A stretch of 5,581 bases of DNA, taken from a bacterium. Lineage in GTDB: Bacteria > Thermosulfidibacterota > Thermosulfidibacteria > Thermosulfidibacterales > Thermosulfidibacteraceae. Shown here in pieces: positions 4,423-5,581 of this stretch (position 1 is the first letter of the stretch; the number at the start of each line of letters is the position of its first letter). The DNA lies in NCBI GenBank assembly GCA_027022065.1, contig JALVZS010000141.1, positions 2,729 through 8,309 on the forward strand, in the 5' to 3' direction. The position numbers and the translations under genes are program-made. The notes beneath the pieces are model-generated. The model had not been told where the DNA came from. It saw only the letters and a list, made by a program, of their open reading frames with translations, and searched no databases.

Positions 4423-5581
4423 CTAACTTAAAAACTTCTCAACCAGCTCCTTCTCGGGCATGGGCCTTGCCAGATAAAACCCCTGAACATAGTCGCAGTT
4501 GGCCTCTTCAACCGCCCTCAACTGCTCCTCCGTCTCCACCCCTTCCGCCACGGTCTCAATACCAAGAGCATGGGCTATCTCAACAATGGCCTTAACAATC
4601 TTAAACTCCCTTCCCCTTTCCTCCACCCCTTTTATGAAGGAACGATCTATCTTCACCACATCCACAGGAAGGCTCTTCAGATAAAGGAGAGAACTATATC
4701 CCGTCCCAAAGTCGTCTATAGCTATCTTAACAGGCCTCAGCTTCACAAGCTCTATGATATCCCTGGTCTTTTCAAGATCCTTTGCCATGCTCCTTTCTGT
4801 TATCTCAAGAACCACATTGAATCCGTTCCTGTTGGGAACGATGGAGTGCACCATCTTGGTAAAGCTGGGATCAAGAAAGCTTCTCGCAGATATGTTCACG
4901 GAAACAGCCACATTCCACTGCCTTGACTTATCTATGGCATTTTCAATAGCCTTTTTCTCAAATGCCCTGTTGTATCTACTGTTTTCAAGGTAATCAACAA
5001 ACTCCCCGGGAAGATGCAAAGAACCATCCTCCGCCTTTATCCTTACTAAGGTCTCCACCCCTACAAGCCTCATACTCCTAAGCTCAAAGTAGGGCTGGTA
5101 GTAGAAGACCAGCAGATTCTTCTCAACGGCCCTTGCCACCATTTGCTCGGCTCTTAGGAACTGGGAAAGCTTGTCCTGAAGCGCCTCATTGAAGAACTCA
5201 ATAACCCCCTCTCCCTTCTGCTTTGCGGAGAACAAAGCGGCAAGTGCCTTCTGATACAGCTCAAAGAACTCCAAGGCATCTGCTGGGTACACCGAAACCC
5301 CCATCCTGTAGCTGGCGTGAAGCGTCAGCCCCTTTATCTTGAAAGGTTCCTTAAAGACCTCTGCGATCCTTCCCACCACCTTAAGTAGGTCATCCTTTCT
5401 CCTTACACTGGAGATTAAAAGGCCGAACTTATCACCCTCAACCCTGGCAAGAATATCCCTCTTTGATATAGCCTTCCTTATCCTCTCGGCTATGGCCCTC
5501 AAAAGCAGATTTCCCATCTCAAAGCCATAGGTGTAGTTGACCTTGCTCAGACCGTAAACATCAAGCACAACCAAAGCAGCC
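4423..5581 (-). CDS. GGDEF-EAL protein, degenerate GGDEF and likely active c-di-GMP phosphodiesterase; 5' end beyond the window
   Basis: The frame is open through the right edge, so the start and any N-terminal sensor domain are not visible; the first complete codons read AALVVLDVYG, already inside the GGDEF domain. Numbering is by the 385 visible codons. The GGDEF domain (about 1-130) is degenerate: the signature reads EGDKF (48-52), the usual ND substrate pair reads NY, and the RxxD inhibitory site is missing, so cyclase activity is unlikely although GTP binding cannot be excluded. The EAL domain (about 145-383) keeps the catalytic set: E176 in ETLVR, N229 in VNIS, E259 in LEITE, DDFGTGYSS at 289-297, K310 in VVKID, E346 in AEGVE and Q366 in YVQGF. 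It should therefore cleave c-di-GMP to pGpG, perhaps with allosteric control by the GGDEF half. EAL is changed to ETL, a mild variant. It converges on amtB with a 17-base gap and is not in an operon seen here. The ATG/TTG candidates inside the window are not the true start. Confidence 0.9.
   Translation of the reverse strand, partial: AALVVLDVYGLSKVNYTYGFEMGNLLLRAIAERIRKAISKRDILARVEGDKFGLLISSVRRKDDLLKVVGRIAEVFKEPFKIKGLTLHASYRMGVSVYPADALEFFELYQKALAALFSAKQKGEGVIEFFNEALQDKLSQFLRAEQMVARAVEKNLLVFYYQPYFELRSMRLVGVETLVRIKAEDGSLHLPGEFVDYLENSRYNRAFEKKAIENAIDKSRQWNVAVSVNISARSFLDPSFTKMVHSIVPNRNGFNVVLEITERSMAKDLEKTRDIIELVKLRPVKIAIDDFGTGYSSLLYLKSLPVDVVKIDRSFIKGVEERGREFKIVKAIVEIAHALGIETVAEGVETEEQLRAVEEANCDYVQGFYLARPMPEKELVEKFLS

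Noticed and set aside
5491-5574. A start codon for the GGDEF-EAL gene within the window (TTG at 5574 or the ATG near 5517)
   Set aside because: The frame is open to the right edge and the visible residues are already inside the GGDEF fold, so these are internal codons of a gene cut by the window border.

Overview
The window looks like chromosomal DNA of a respiring, probably thermophilic bacterium. Arginine is written mostly with AGG/AGA and isoleucine very often with ATA, genes are closely packed, and Shine-Dalgarno sites are strong (GGGAGG, AAGGAGGT). Protein style and gene content would fit an Aquificaceae-like lineage such as Hydrogenobacter or Thermocrinis. That placement is inference; no marker gene here settles it.

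Layout, left to right. (1) 1-620, minus strand, runs off the left edge: one open frame joining a HspR-like MerR DNA-binding domain, a cysteine motif and a NifX/NifB-type Nitro_FeMo-Co domain. A strong internal ribosome binding site and ATG sit exactly at the domain junction. (2) 621-673: a short gap with a perfect 17-nt palindrome over a TTGACA box, the likely control region of that gene. (3) 674-1711 and 1725-3029, minus strand: cydB and cydA, a tight operon for the two core subunits of a short-Q-loop cytochrome bd quinol oxidase. (4) 3030-3190: a 161-bp divergent control region with two palindromic elements and promoter-like boxes for cydA. (5) 3191-4405, plus strand: an Amt ammonium channel with no PII gene beside it. 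(6) 4406-4422: a 17-bp convergent gap holding most of a strong hairpin. (7) 4423-5581, minus strand, runs off the right edge: a GGDEF-EAL protein whose GGDEF half is degenerate while its EAL half keeps its catalytic residues, so it is probably a c-di-GMP phosphodiesterase.

How they may work together. CydAB burns quinol with oxygen at high affinity, AmtB brings in ammonium, and the EAL protein would lower c-di-GMP. The MerR-Nitro_FeMo-Co protein lies directly downstream of cydAB in the same direction and could be partly co-transcribed with it. A regulator carrying cysteines and a domain family that binds metal clusters, next to an oxygen-scavenging oxidase, suggests a redox or Fe-S/metal sensor; this is a hypothesis. 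No RNA gene, insertion sequence, CRISPR array or attachment site was seen, and no gene-free stretch exceeds 161 bases.
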